Positions 8,332 to 17,422 of a DNA stretch of 64,000 nt are shown in pieces. Source of the stretch: Flavobacterium sp. (lineage in GTDB: Bacteria > Bacteroidota > Bacteroidia > Flavobacteriales > Flavobacteriaceae); assembly GCF_004211145.1 (NCBI RefSeq), contig NZ_SEBS01000003.1, forward strand, positions 124,001 to 188,000, read 5' to 3'. Numbering within the stretch: the first letter of the stretch is position 1; every line of letters begins with the position of its first letter. A program made the position numbers and the translations under genes. The notes under the pieces were generated by a model. The model made no database searches. It was given only the letters and a program-made list of their open reading frames with translations, and was not told where the DNA came from.

Positions 8332-8862
8332 TCAATCATACTTCGCATCAAAATACGCCATCCATTTCCCCTGGACGCGCATCACCTGTTCAATCACATC
8401 GCGAACCGCGCCTCGCCCGCCATTGCGATGGGAAACGTATTTGCTCACCGATTTGATCTCGGGAGCGGCATCCTGAGGACAAGTCGGCAATCCGACGCGT
8501 TGCATCACGTGATAATCGGGTATATCGTCGCCCATATAAAGGACGTCAGCAGTATTGATGCTGTACAGTTCGGTGTATTCCTTTAGCGTTTCGACCTTAT
8601 CGTGCGCGCCCAGATGTATGTCGGTAATCCCGAGATTGCGCAATCGCACGCGCACGCCTTCATTCGTTCCGCCTGAAATCACGCACACATTGTATCCGCT
8701 GTCGATCGCGGCCTTCATCGCATAACCGTCGCGAATGTTCATGATGCGCAACATTTCGCCCGATGTCGTGATGTGGACCGAACTGTCGGTGAGCACGCCG
8801 TCGACGTCGAAAATAAACGTCGTGATGTGGTTCATGAGTTCTTTATAATTCTTTTCGCTCAT
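8332..8862 (-). CDS. KdsC-like HAD phosphatase (3-deoxy-manno-octulosonate 8-phosphate phosphatase family)
   Basis: 176 residues, the short cap-less HAD form. Motif I is FIFDVDGVLTDSSV at 17-30 (nucleophile Asp20, acid Asp22). Motif II is the Ser in VISGG, and motif IV is YMGDDIPD. The HLGAHDKVETL stretch is the KdsC/YrbI tetramer signature. KdsC removes phosphate from KDO-8-P in lipopolysaccharide synthesis; related members act on N-acylneuraminate-9-P. It overlaps the DUF2520 gene by 20 bases. No other KDO genes lie in the window. Confidence 0.85.
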   Translation of the reverse strand: MSEKNYKELMNHITTFIFDVDGVLTDSSVHITTSGEMLRIMNIRDGYAMKAAIDSGYNVCVISGGTNEGVRVRLRNLGITDIHLGAHDKVETLKEYTELYSINTADVLYMGDDIPDYHVMQRVGLPTCPQDAAPEIKSVSKYVSHRNGGRGAVRDVIEQVMRVQGKWMAYFDAKYD

Positions 8863-9601
8863 GTTGTATGGATTGGGTTAGGAGTTTGTAAATGTCTTTT
8901 TGGTTCGCGTCCGACAGCAGTTCCAAATGCGCGTCGATCGTATTCTGATCGCGCCTGATCGCCGGTCCGGTCTGGGCTTTTTGGGGAGAAAGCGTTTCGA
9001 TTTTCGAAGCCGTTTCCTGTATCAGCGGTTTCAGGATATCGAACGGAATATCGTGTTGTTCGCAAATATCGCTGCCGATCGCATACATGTGATTCGCAAA
9101 ATTGCTCACGAAAACCGCCGATACATGTAAGGATTTGCGTTGTTGCGAATCGATTTCGTACACATTGGCTGAAATTGCTTCGGCGACTCGTTTGAGCAAT
9201 TGCAGGTCTTTCGCGTTTTGAGCTTCGACACAGATCGGAACTTTTGAGAAATCGATTTCCTTGTCTTTCGAAAATGTCTGCAACGGATAAAAAACACCTT
9301 TCCGGTTCCTAGAATCGAGCACGTCGATCGAAAGGCTGCCGGCCGTGTGGACGACGAGTTTATCTTCGAACGGAAACTTCGACGCGACATCGGCTACGGC
9401 GCTGTCCGAGATAGAGATGACGTACAAATCGGCGCTTTGCAAATCACTGAAATCATGCACGATCTTGTGTGAAAACGGCTGGGAATTGATTTGAGGCTTA
9501 CGTGAAAAAATCTGCACAAGCTCAATGGAATCGCTGTTTTCAAACGCCAGCGCCAAATGTTGGGCGACATTTCCGAAACCGATCATGCTAATTTTTACCA
9601 T
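8843..9601 (-). CDS. Rossmann-fold / DUF2520 protein, predicted NAD(P)-dependent oxidoreductase
   Basis: 252 residues from the ATG at 9601. An upstream in-frame extension to 9754 has no family character, and the sequence from MVKISMIGFGNVAQHLALAF is the classic dinucleotide-binding start (GxGxxxxH). The N-terminal half resembles the F420/ketopantoate-reductase Rossmann fold (VYVISISDSAVADVASKFP, VVHTAGSLS). The C-terminal half is the helical DUF2520 domain (HVSAVFVSNFANHMYAIG, then IQETASKI). The substrate is not known. It overlaps the KdsC-like gene by 20 bases and opens the prenyltransferase/maf/MscS run. Confidence 0.88.
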   Translation of the reverse strand: MVKISMIGFGNVAQHLALAFENSDSIELVQIFSRKPQINSQPFSHKIVHDFSDLQSADLYVISISDSAVADVASKFPFEDKLVVHTAGSLSIDVLDSRNRKGVFYPLQTFSKDKEIDFSKVPICVEAQNAKDLQLLKRVAEAISANVYEIDSQQRKSLHVSAVFVSNFANHMYAIGSDICEQHDIPFDILKPLIQETASKIETLSPQKAQTGPAIRRDQNTIDAHLELLSDANQKDIYKLLTQSIQHERKEL

Positions 9602-9653
9602 GCGGCTAAAATACGAAATCGATTGGCTTTTTGAGGCGTTCCAGACCGATAAA

Positions 9654-10691
9654 TCACTGCGAATAATCCATCGGCAGCAAGTCGCCCACGCGCAGTTTCG
9701 ACATTTCACCGCCGAACGTGATTTCATAGGCCGAATCAGTATTCCCGTATTCATCGACGTGGAAAGTCGGCGTCTTGAAGATTACCTTCGACTGTTTTTT
9801 CCTGTCGTACATCAAGTTGAAAGACGAGTAAAATTTGGGCGCATTGAGCGTATTTGCCGAGTTGATTTTCGCGTCCGATTTCACGTTCACCGCATAAACT
9901 CCTTCCGATTGTCCGCCAACGGTAAAATATTCCACGGGATTCGCGGGCCAGCTTCCCGAATACAATTCAAAATCGTCTTTTCCCCATTTGTTGTTGAGCA
10001 AATTCCTGAAAAAATGCATTTGTGAACCCAGATAACTTTTGCTGCGATGGTCTGAAAACTTCTTTTTATCGCCGGTCATTTCCTGATAGACCGTGGTTCC
10101 CGCGTAGAAACTTCCGACCGCGGTTTCAGGTTTCACGGTCTTGTAGGGGAACTCGATCCAAAATTCGACCAGGCTGAACGTGACCTCGTAACCCAGATAC
10201 GGATTCGAAATCCGCAACGGCGCGTCGGAACCTGCGGTCAGCGTGTTTGTTTTGACGTCGTACTTGAAATAAATGTCGTCCTCATTGAGGATCTTGCACG
10301 CGCGTCCGGCTTTCGTGTCGCCCAAAAAATGAGCGCGGAACGCCTTGAGTTTCTTATCGCGGCTAAAACCTTCGTTCCCGATCACGACCTCGCGAAGTTC
10401 CGTCGCCTTGGGCTGCATGTGGATTTCGTACCGTCTTTTCCCGAACGGATTCTCCACGATGACGGTTTCAAACCCTATGAAACTGATTATCAAATTCGTA
10501 TTGATGCGGCTTTTCACCGACAGTTCGAACGTACCTTTTTCATCGGTCAAAACGCCGATGGAAGTTCCATCGAGATATACTGAAACCCCGGGCATCGTCG
10601 CGTTGTTCTCGTCAAGCACCACGCCTGAAACGGTAAGTGTCTGAGCCGAGGCAAACCCTGAGAGCAGTAAAAACAAAAGTAATTTCATCAA
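9654..10691 (-). CDS. Secreted carboxypeptidase-regulatory-like domain protein
   Basis: 345 residues. A signal peptide covers 1-16 (MMKLLLFLLLSGFASAQ), followed by a CarboxypepD_reg-like beta sandwich at about 18-90 (VSGVVLDENNATMPGVSVYL, with GTSIGVLTDEKGTFELSV), the domain that starts many TonB-dependent proteins of Bacteroidota. The remainder has no TonB plug or barrel. It resembles the flavobacterial periplasmic or outer-membrane-associated proteins that pair this domain with a lipid-binding-like beta region. Its start overlaps the DUF3667 gene by 4 bases. I do not recognise a function beyond the N-terminal domain. Confidence 0.75.
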   Translation of the reverse strand: MMKLLLFLLLSGFASAQTLTVSGVVLDENNATMPGVSVYLDGTSIGVLTDEKGTFELSVKSRINTNLIISFIGFETVIVENPFGKRRYEIHMQPKATELREVVIGNEGFSRDKKLKAFRAHFLGDTKAGRACKILNEDDIYFKYDVKTNTLTAGSDAPLRISNPYLGYEVTFSLVEFWIEFPYKTVKPETAVGSFYAGTTVYQEMTGDKKKFSDHRSKSYLGSQMHFFRNLLNNKWGKDDFELYSGSWPANPVEYFTVGGQSEGVYAVNVKSDAKINSANTLNAPKFYSSFNLMYDRKKQSKVIFKTPTFHVDEYGNTDSAYEITFGGEMSKLRVGDLLPMDYSQ

Positions 10692-11515
10692 AGGAACAGC
10701 ATTGTAATTTCAAAAAGCAGCGGTTTGTACACAAATTGGCTCAGCACCGCGACCGAACCCGTGAGCAAAATAGCCTTTGGTAAAATCCAATACCATTTTT
10801 GGTCGTAGAAACGCTTGATTGCGATAAACGAGAACGTGAAAATCAGTATTGCGGCGACAGGAAGCAAAAAATCATCCTGTATGCGATTGACATTGATGAG
10901 CCGAATCGCGGGCAATATTACGATCGGCAGCAACAAAAACAACACCAGCAAAATAAAACTGCACAATTCGGTAGCCATTATAAAATGATCGAACAACGGG
11001 CGTTTGCTTCTAAAGAACAGCAATTTGAGAGGAAGCGCCGTAAGTGGAATCAGCAGGAACAGGAAAATTTTCGACAGTTTCTCAGACTTATGATGGAATT
11101 CCATTGAAAAATCTTCGAACGAAAGATGCAGCAGCGACATTTTCGCTTCGATCTGCGATTGGAAAGTGGGACCCACGACGGGCATTCCGTTATAAGCCGC
11201 CAACGGTTGGTTGAGTCCGGTAAAAATCGGAAACAGTAAGTACAATACGACAAGCAACAGGAAAAACGAAATGGGTTTGTAGTATTTTTTTCGGATGCCG
11301 AAGCAATAATCCTGCGACAATTTCCCGGGTTTGAGTAAAATCGTCTTGACGGTCCGCGGCAACGTGCCTTCGAGATGCGTGACGAAATGCAGCGCTTCCT
11401 CGACGATGTGGCCAAAATTCTTGTCGTGTTCGCTATAGTGCTTTTGCCCACAATTGTTGCAGAACTTGCCTTCGAATACGGTTTCGCAATTTTTGCAGAC
11501 GTTCGCCACGCGCAT
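10688..11515 (-). CDS. DUF3667 membrane protein with N-terminal zinc ribbon
   Basis: 275 residues. Two CxxC pairs at Cys7/Cys10 and Cys19/Cys22 form a zinc ribbon. The DUF3667 signature HLEGTLPRTVKTILLKPGKLSQDYCFGIRKKYY-type region follows at about 47-80, then four or five membrane helices. The family is widespread in Bacteroidota and has no established function. It is the first gene of a four-base-overlap pair with the carboxypeptidase-regulatory-like protein, which suggests both act at the envelope. The start at 11515 is supported because the zinc ribbon begins at residue 7. Confidence 0.85.
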   Translation of the reverse strand: MRVANVCKNCETVFEGKFCNNCGQKHYSEHDKNFGHIVEEALHFVTHLEGTLPRTVKTILLKPGKLSQDYCFGIRKKYYKPISFFLLLVVLYLLFPIFTGLNQPLAAYNGMPVVGPTFQSQIEAKMSLLHLSFEDFSMEFHHKSEKLSKIFLFLLIPLTALPLKLLFFRSKRPLFDHFIMATELCSFILLVLFLLLPIVILPAIRLINVNRIQDDFLLPVAAILIFTFSFIAIKRFYDQKWYWILPKAILLTGSVAVLSQFVYKPLLFEITMLFL

Positions 11516-11558
11516 TGGTTTAGAGGTTTACAATGATACGGAATTTCGCGCGAAATCA

Positions 11559-11590
11559 AAATGCCCGAAAGCGCAAACCTTCGGGCATTT
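11559..11590 (-). terminator. Hairpin terminator between the decayed T9SS gene and DUF3667
   Basis: A stem AAATGCCCGAA (about 11559-11569) pairs with TTCGGGCATTT (11580-11590) around a ten-base loop, with short T runs on the minus strand. It lies just downstream of the pseudogene's stop codon and upstream of DUF3667, so it probably once ended the pseudogene's transcript. Confidence 0.6.
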
Positions 11591-11613
11591 CTCGATAAAG
11601 CCTGACGGACTTT

Positions 11614-11988
11614 TTATTTTCGTACCAATTTTTGGGTGAATCTGTTTTGTTGCGAATCGGTGATTTCGACGATGTAGATTTCGGATTTACAGGTCGGAAG
11701 ATTTATCTTGGCCGACGGTAAAAAATGACGTGGTTGGCTGTTGGACACGAATTCGCGTAAAGCGTTCCCGCGGCGGGCGAGATTGTGCTTTGCCCGACTT
11801 CGGCGACGTCGATTGTCGAGAAATTCCACGTTTGGTTCGCTCCCGAAGGGCCGGGGATGAAGTTTTCGATCTCGGCGTAAAAAGGTAGCCGATAAGTTCA
11901 TGGGCACGCTGGCCTGTGTGAGTTACGGCTGCGCAAATAGGCAGGCCGATGCAAGCGCGAAGCTCGCAGTCAGATAGATTTTTTTCAT
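11614..11988 (-). pseudogene. Decayed T9SS-secreted protein (signal peptide and sorting tail retained)
   Basis: Three homologous pieces lie in different frames. From the ATG at 11988, MKKIYLTASFALASACLFAQ is a clear signal peptide, ended by a TAA after Pro22. A second piece reads FYAEIENFIPGPSGANQTWN and then FSTIDVAEVGQSTISPAAGT, a pattern found at the N-terminus of many flavobacterial T9SS proteins. The third piece, ending YIVEITDSQQNRFTQKLVRK at 11616, is a type IX sorting domain. The body normally between them (hundreds of residues) is missing. So one stop, at least two frame changes and a large deletion have destroyed the gene. It is a relic of a secreted surface protein and evidence that the lineage has T9SS. 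Confidence 0.8.
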
Positions 11989-12232
11989 GTTCGATTTTGA
12001 TTAGATGATTTTTTTTCCGCTACGCTCCAAACAATTCGGCTGCGCCTCGGGTAATGATTGTTTTCGTCAGGTTTACATCGGTTTTATTGTTTATTGTTAC
12101 TATTATTTTTTATTCGTTGTTTCGTCAAACTGCGTTCTGAAATGTTACAGTCAGCTTGTAAAAAAATATTCCGATTGCGTTAAATAGTGTAAAAGAAACC
12201 TTTTGACGGACGGCTTTCGCTAAACTTTTCGT

Positions 12233-12240
12233 TACTTTTG
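12233..12240 (+). promoter_or_regulatory. -7 promoter word TACTTTTG upstream of the ResB-CcsA gene
   Basis: This matches the Bacteroidota primary-sigma -7 consensus TAnnTTTG. It ends 26 bases before the ATG at 12267, a sensible short leader. No TTG lies at the usual -33 spacing, so the assignment rests on the -7 word and position. Confidence 0.4.
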
Positions 12241-12266
12241 CACACGTTTAAAAATGTACTTCCACA

Positions 12267-15200
12267 ATGGGAAAAAAGCTACTGTCGATACTGTTTTCGA
12301 CACGTCTCATGGCCCTTCTTTTCATCACGTTCGCGGTTGCCATGGCTGCGGGAACCTTTATCGAGAACGAGTATAATACCGACACGGCCCGCATTTGGGT
12401 GTACAATACCTGGTGGTTCGAGGCGATCATGTTGTTTTTTATGATCAATTTCTTCGGAAACATCAAGCGTTACAATTTGCTGCAGAAGGAAAAATGGGCG
12501 ACGCTGATGCTGCATTTATCGTTCATCCTGATCATCGCGGGCGCATTCGTGACGCGTTACATCAGCTACGAGGGCATGATGCCGATACGCGAGGGTGCGA
12601 CCGAAAACAAACTGTATTCCGACAAAGCCTATCTCAGGGTCTTTGTCGACGGCATCCACGAAGGCAACATGCGCCGACGCGTATTCGAAGAACCATTATT
12701 GCTTTCTCCGGTCACGAACAATAATTTTTCAATCGACGAAGAATTCTCGGGTAAAGATTTCAAAATCGCTTACAAGGATTTCATCATGGGCGCTACCGAT
12801 ACCGTAACGCCTAACCCGAACGGGCATACGTATCTGAAACTCGTCGAAGCAGGCGAGGACGGACGCCACAACCATTACCTGCGTGAAGGCGAAGTGCAGA
12901 ACATCCACAATTTACTATTCGCGCTCAATAAACCCACGACGGGCGCAATCAACATCAACACGGCCGGCGGCGCGGTGACCGTGCAAATGCCGTTCGATGG
13001 CGAGTACATGCGAATGATCGATAAAATGCAGGGCAAAGTCAAGAAGGATTCGACCCAACCGCTTATGTTCCGATCGTTATATAATGTCGGAGCGGCGCGT
13101 TTCGTGTTTCCCGATGCGCCGGTCAAAGGGTTCCAGTCGTATAAATCGAATGGCGATTACAAAGACAAGAAATCAACCGACGCGCTCGTTTTGACGATCA
13201 GTTCGGGTAAGGATTCAAAAGAAGTTACGCTTACGGGCTCGAAAGGCGCGATAGGCGAACCTCAAACCGTTAAAGTTGGCGAACTCGATTATACGTTGTT
13301 TTACGGTAGTAAGGTGTACGACTTGCCGTTCAGCATCAAACTAAACGACTTCATCGCATCGAAATATCCGGGCACCGAGAAGAGTTATTCGGCCTACGAA
13401 AGCCAGGTCACGGTAATCGACGGCAAGAAAAAATTCGACACGCGCATTTTCATGAACCACGTTCTCGATTACGAAGGCTTCCGATTTTTCCAGGCGTCGT
13501 TCGATCCCGATGAGCTCGGAACGGTACTTTCAGTGAACCACGATTTCTGGGGAACCTGGATCACGTACATCGGTTACTTCCTGCTGTTTTTCGGGATGAT
13601 GGCGATCTTGTTCACGAAACACTCGCGATTCGCCGAATTGAAACGCAAATTGGAATCGGTCAAGAAAAAGAAGGCGAAGATCGCTGCGGTCGCGCTGTTG
13701 TTTTTCGCGATGTCGGGTTTCGCACAAGAGCAACACGACCATGGACACGATCACGCGCCGACCCAGAAACAACCCGCGATGAACAGGGAACAGATGACGA
13801 AAGCGCTCATCGATTCGTTGCAGAAATACAAAGTGTCCGAGGAACACGCCGCCAAATTTGGGCGTCTCGTGATACAGGACGACGGCGGGCGCATGAAACC
13901 GATCAACACGTTCTCGTCGGAATTGCTTCGGAAAGTCAGCAAAAGCGATACGTACGAAGGCATGAATTCCGACCAGGTTTTCCTTTCGATGAACCAGTAT
14001 CGCGAGGCGTGGTTCGACGTTCCGTTCATTTATCTCAAAAGCGGAAACGACAGCATCCGCAAAATCATCGGCATCGACAGCAAGTCGAAATACGCGACAT
14101 TCGGGGATTTTTTCACCGCCGACTGGAAATACAAATTGTCTCCGTATCTCGACGAAGCCTATCGTTCGTCGGTACCGAACCAATTCCAGAAAGACTTCAT
14201 CGAAGCCGACAAAAAAGTAATCCTTTTGAATTCGGCGTTGAGCGGCGGAATATTACGCATTTTCCCGATTCCGAACGACGAGAACTATAAATGGGTTTCA
14301 GGGCTTCAACTCGACAAGGCGAACTTGAAAGGAACCGATTCGACGTTCGCGCGACAAATCCTTCCGATTTATTTTTCGGCTTTGAACAACTCATTCAGGA
14401 CAGGCGGTTATAAGGAAGCCGATTTCTATTTGTCGGGCATCAGCAAATTCCAAAAGAAATACGGCTCGAAAGTGATGCCGAGCGACGACAAGATCAATTC
14501 GGAAATCCTGTACAACAAATACGACATTTTCAAGAAGCTGTATTATTTGTATATGATGTTCGGCGTATTCATGTTGCTGTTCACGATCATCAATATTTTC
14601 GTGCAGAAGAAATTCATGGAATACATCATCGGATTTTTCCATATTTCGATTTGGTTTTTGTTTGCTTTACATACGACAGGACTCATCGCGCGTTGGTACA
14701 TTTCAGGCCACGCACCTTGGAGCGACGCGTACGAATCGATGATCTACGTGGCTTGGGCGACGATGTTTTTTACTTTGGCGTTGGGTAAATGGCCGTTCAT
14801 CATCGCGAGGATCTTTAAGAAACCGTCGTACGGCTCGGCACTTACGGTCGCTTCGGGAACATTCGTGGGTTCGATGATCCTGATGATCGCGCACTGGAAC
14901 TGGATGGATCCGAGCATCGCGAACCTGCAACCGGTTTTGAATTCGTACTGGCTCATGATCCACGTGGCGGTCATCGTCGCAAGTTACGGGCCGTTCACGT
15001 TGGGAATGGTTTTGGGCGTCGTGGGCATGATATTGATGCTTTGCGTAACTAAGAACAACAAGGATCGCATGGAATTGCACATCAAGGAAATCACTTACAT
15101 AAACGAAATGGCGCTGACCATCGGGCTTGTGATGTTGACCATCGGGAACTTCCTTGGCGGGCAATGGGCGAACGAAAGTTGGGGACGTTATTGGGGCTGG

Positions 15201-15491
15201 GACCCGAAGGAAACCTGGGCGTTGGTGAGCATCATGATCTACGCATTCGTGATCCACATGCGATTCGTACCCGGAATGCGCGGCAAATGGATTTTCAACT
15301 TCATGAGCGTGATTGCGTTTTATTCGATCATGATGACGTATTTCGGTGTGAATTTTTATCTCACGGGATTGCATTCGTACGCTAGCGGCGATAAGGTCGT
15401 GACGCCTGATTTCGTGTATATCTCGGTAGCGGTCGCTCTCTCTTTGGGCTTGGCATCGTGGTTCAGTTACCGACGTTTCAAAAAAGCCTGA
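12267..15491 (+). CDS. Fused cytochrome c biogenesis protein (ResB/CcsB + CcsA, System II)
   Basis: 1074 residues. The N-terminal ResB-like half (1-460) has membrane helices at about 6-25, 50-66 and 80-100 and a large periplasmic region closing with a helix near 430-455. An inner signal-like segment at about 475-492 (IAAVALLFFAMSGFAQEQ) leads into a His-rich HDHGHDHAP linker and a periplasmic region to about 755. The C-terminal CcsA half is multi-helical, and the haem-handling tryptophan-rich motif WGRYWGWDPKE is at 972-982. The protein carries haem across the membrane and attaches it to CxxCH apocytochromes. The fusion of both subunits in one chain is typical of Bacteroidota. The next gene starts 10 bases after it. 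Confidence 0.93.
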   Translation: MGKKLLSILFSTRLMALLFITFAVAMAAGTFIENEYNTDTARIWVYNTWWFEAIMLFFMINFFGNIKRYNLLQKEKWATLMLHLSFILIIAGAFVTRYISYEGMMPIREGATENKLYSDKAYLRVFVDGIHEGNMRRRVFEEPLLLSPVTNNNFSIDEEFSGKDFKIAYKDFIMGATDTVTPNPNGHTYLKLVEAGEDGRHNHYLREGEVQNIHNLLFALNKPTTGAININTAGGAVTVQMPFDGEYMRMIDKMQGKVKKDSTQPLMFRSLYNVGAARFVFPDAPVKGFQSYKSNGDYKDKKSTDALVLTISSGKDSKEVTLTGSKGAIGEPQTVKVGELDYTLFYGSKVYDLPFSIKLNDFIASKYPGTEKSYSAYESQVTVIDGKKKFDTRIFMNHVLDYEGFRFFQASFDPDELGTVLSVNHDFWGTWITYIGYFLLFFGMMAILFTKHSRFAELKRKLESVKKKKAKIAAVALLFFAMSGFAQEQHDHGHDHAPTQKQPAMNREQMTKALIDSLQKYKVSEEHAAKFGRLVIQDDGGRMKPINTFSSELLRKVSKSDTYEGMNSDQVFLSMNQYREAWFDVPFIYLKSGNDSIRKIIGIDSKSKYATFGDFFTADWKYKLSPYLDEAYRSSVPNQFQKDFIEADKKVILLNSALSGGILRIFPIPNDENYKWVSGLQLDKANLKGTDSTFARQILPIYFSALNNSFRTGGYKEADFYLSGISKFQKKYGSKVMPSDDKINSEILYNKYDIFKKLYYLYMMFGVFMLLFTIINIFVQKKFMEYIIGFFHISIWFLFALHTTGLIARWYISGHAPWSDAYESMIYVAWATMFFTLALGKWPFIIARIFKKPSYGSALTVASGTFVGSMILMIAHWNWMDPSIANLQPVLNSYWLMIHVAVIVASYGPFTLGMVLGVVGMILMLCVTKNNKDRMELHIKEITYINEMALTIGLVMLTIGNFLGGQWANESWGRYWGWDPKETWALVSIMIYAFVIHMRFVPGMRGKWIFNFMSVIAFYSIMMTYFGVNFYLTGLHSYASGDKVVTPDFVYISVAVALSLGLASWFSYRRFKKA

Positions 15492-15501
15492 TTACTTCCG
15501 A

Positions 15502-15786
15502 ATGCTTAAACACATTCTCAAACGGTTCTTCGGGTTTTTTGCGATATTCGCTTTGGCTCTCGTGTTTACGGTCGCGTTCCTCGATGGCGGCTGGGGCGGG
15601 ATCATCATCGCGATGTTCGTAGGGATCGCATTGATGTTCGGATATTCGATCGTGTTGTTTGCCGAATGTCATTGGCTCAGGAAATACGGACAGAAAAACG
15701 AGATGATCTTCAACATCATTTTCGGATTGCTGCTGTTTTCAATTTCGATGCTTTATGCAAACGCGCTGCTCTTCGGCGTGCTATAA
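15502..15786 (+). CDS. Small two-to-three-helix membrane protein, unknown function
   Basis: 94 residues with hydrophobic segments at about 9-25 (FFGFFAIFALALVFTVAFL), 31-52 (GIIIAMFVGIALMFGYSIVLFA) and 70-92. No recognisable motif. It starts 10 bases after the cytochrome-biogenesis gene and ends just before a bidirectional hairpin, so it is most likely the last gene of that transcript. A link to haem handling is inferred from position only. Confidence 0.65.
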   Translation: MLKHILKRFFGFFAIFALALVFTVAFLDGGWGGIIIAMFVGIALMFGYSIVLFAECHWLRKYGQKNEMIFNIIFGLLLFSISMLYANALLFGVL

Positions 15787-15790
15787 AACA

Positions 15791-15823
15791 AAAAGGTCCG
15801 GCAATTACGCCAGACCTTTTTCC
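15791..15823. terminator. Bidirectional hairpin terminator between convergent genes
   Basis: AAAAAGGTC and GACCTTTTT flank an inner GGC/GCC stem and a six-base AATTAC loop. A and T runs on both sides let it serve the plus-strand small membrane gene and the minus-strand anti-sigma gene, which converge here. Confidence 0.8.
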
Positions 15824-15843
15824 TTTTATAATCAACTAACCTT

Positions 15844-16629
15844 TTATACTTTTCCGAGTGTATACAATTGCTCCAATGTCGGGCTTTTGCTTCCTCCGGC
15901 AGGTTCGAGCGTGATCCCGAAGGCTTCGGCTCCGTTTGCGCCGTCGACCGCGAAAATGCGCGTGTCGTTGCTCGCGAATCCGTCAAGCAGACCGATGCTC
16001 GTCGGTGTAAGCGGATTGAGCTTAAGCGCCCAAACCTGATATACTTTTCCCGCAGGCGGTTCCGGAAGTCCTGAAGCGTCCACGTAAACCGTATTCGTCT
16101 CCTTATTCCAGTATACTTTCGCCGATGAAGCCGGAGAAACAGCCTGCCCGCCAAGTGCGACGACCGTGTTTTTCGTATCGCGAATCACGCCAAGCGCAGT
16201 CGAATTCGACTTATTCTTGATTTCCAGATCGGTTACGGTTTCCATGAGTTTGTTCTTCTCGTTTCCGGTTACGATGAGCTGCTCGTCGGCTTTCTGCCAG
16301 TTAAAATACGAGTAACCCGCGGCCAGTAAGAGTAGGAGCGATGCCGCCCACCCCATGTAAAGGAAAACGTTCGACTTCGGTTTCATCTCGACGACCTTTC
16401 CGTGCTTGAGCTCGAGACGTTCTTTGATCTTATCGAAATTCTCGGGCGAAAGGAAAGGCGAGAAGCTGCTCGAAAGCTGCAGGATCGACTTTTCTATCGA
16501 CACGATCTCCTGATCTATGACCGTGTGTTCGCGCGCCATCTTGCTCACTTCGAGATTTTCATCGTCGCTGAGCAAACCGTACACGTAGAGTTCGAGAATC
16601 CCTGATTCTAAATATTCGTTAGGTTCCAT
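15844..16629 (-). CDS. Anti-sigma factor (RskA-type, anchored in the inner membrane)
   Basis: 261 residues. The N-terminal cytoplasmic part has the anti-sigma-K start YLESGILELYVYGLLSDDEN. One membrane helix spans about 88-107 (VFLYMGWAASLLLLLAAGYS). The periplasmic C-terminal half has the RskA domain with VYWNKETNTVYVDASGLPEP, then GKVYQVWALKLNPLTPTSIG and TLEPAGGS. No Cys/His zinc motif is present in the N-terminus. The protein would hold the ECF sigma factor encoded 5 bases upstream until an envelope signal releases it. The regulon cannot be read from the window. Confidence 0.9.
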   Translation of the reverse strand: MEPNEYLESGILELYVYGLLSDDENLEVSKMAREHTVIDQEIVSIEKSILQLSSSFSPFLSPENFDKIKERLELKHGKVVEMKPKSNVFLYMGWAASLLLLLAAGYSYFNWQKADEQLIVTGNEKNKLMETVTDLEIKNKSNSTALGVIRDTKNTVVALGGQAVSPASSAKVYWNKETNTVYVDASGLPEPPAGKVYQVWALKLNPLTPTSIGLLDGFASNDTRIFAVDGANGAEAFGITLEPAGGSKSPTLEQLYTLGKV

Positions 16630-16634
16630 TTAAT

Positions 16635-17165
16635 TTAGACTTGTAAGTAGTTGCGTAAATCGTTTATGCAATTTCGGTTTTGGGTCTTTACTGTTCCAAG
16701 TGGAATCTGTAATTCATCAGAAGCTTCCTGCTGCGTATATCCTTTGAAGAACAGTAAATTGATGATTTCAATACATTTGGGCTTGAGCTTCTTCACGAAA
16801 TCCCGCAGACCGATCGCGTCTATGCGGTAATTCATTTTTGAGCCGTCCTCGAGTAGATGTACGAAATTATCTGCCGAGAGGTTTTTCTTACTGTTGTTAA
16901 ATCCTTTCGAGCGCAGCTTATCGATGCTCGTGTTGCGCGCTATATTAAGGATCCACGTGTAGAAACGGCCTTTGCTCTCGTTGTACGAATCGATGTTCTT
17001 CCAGATTTTTACGAAGGTTTCCTGAAGCACGTCCTCGGCTTCTTCCTGTTCCCTTACCATGTTGCTGATTACGGCAAAAAGACTTTTCGAATACATGTTG
17101 TACATGTGCGTGAACGCTTTTTCGTCTTTGTTGGCAATCAAGACAAGTAATTGGTCTTGTGTCAT
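16635..17165 (-). CDS. ECF-type RNA polymerase sigma factor
   Basis: 176 residues. Region 2 shows FTHMYNMYSKSLFAVISNMV and the -10-recognition part DVLQETFVKIWKNIDSYNES with FYTWILNIARNTSIDKLR. Region 4 ends with INLLFFKGYTQQEASDELQIPLGTVKT, the -35 helix-turn-helix. This is the SigK-like ECF layout normally paired with an RskA anti-sigma, which follows 5 bases downstream. A TATATTTG word upstream suggests housekeeping expression; self-activation is common in the family but not visible here. Confidence 0.93.
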   Translation of the reverse strand: MTQDQLLVLIANKDEKAFTHMYNMYSKSLFAVISNMVREQEEAEDVLQETFVKIWKNIDSYNESKGRFYTWILNIARNTSIDKLRSKGFNNSKKNLSADNFVHLLEDGSKMNYRIDAIGLRDFVKKLKPKCIEIINLLFFKGYTQQEASDELQIPLGTVKTQNRNCINDLRNYLQV

Positions 17166-17181
17166 AAATGTGATGTTTACT

Positions 17182-17206
17182 CAAATATATCGAATTCAGT
17201 TAACAA
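17182..17206 (-). promoter_or_regulatory. Promoter-like words upstream of the ECF sigma gene
   Basis: On the minus strand TATATTTG (17182-17189) matches the -7 consensus and ends 16 bases before the ATG. A TTG at 17204-17206 lies only 14 bases upstream of it, shorter than the usual spacing of about 17-23. Confidence 0.35.
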
Positions 17207-17422
17207 ACTTGTATTAAACAAATGTAAAAACTTACAATTCAAAAAAAATCGAAAAAATTACGTCCGAAACAAAACCGCAAACAACAACTTTTACGTAAGT
17301 AAATCAACCCCAATCTTAGGTTGGCTTTTTTTCCGGTTTTTATCGCAATAATTTCTACGGAAAAGCAGCCGATTATAGCGTCGATATGGCAGTTGTTTGG
17401 GATTCGATTATCGCCGCTAAAA

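Noticed and set aside
13530..14183. Long antisense open frame inside the ResB-CcsA gene
   Set aside because: No domain, repetitive Arg/His/Glu composition, exactly opposite a well-supported gene; a shadow of codon bias.
14703..15374. Second long antisense frame inside the same gene
   Set aside because: Low-complexity His/Arg/Asp sequence opposite the conserved WGWDPKE region; not a gene.
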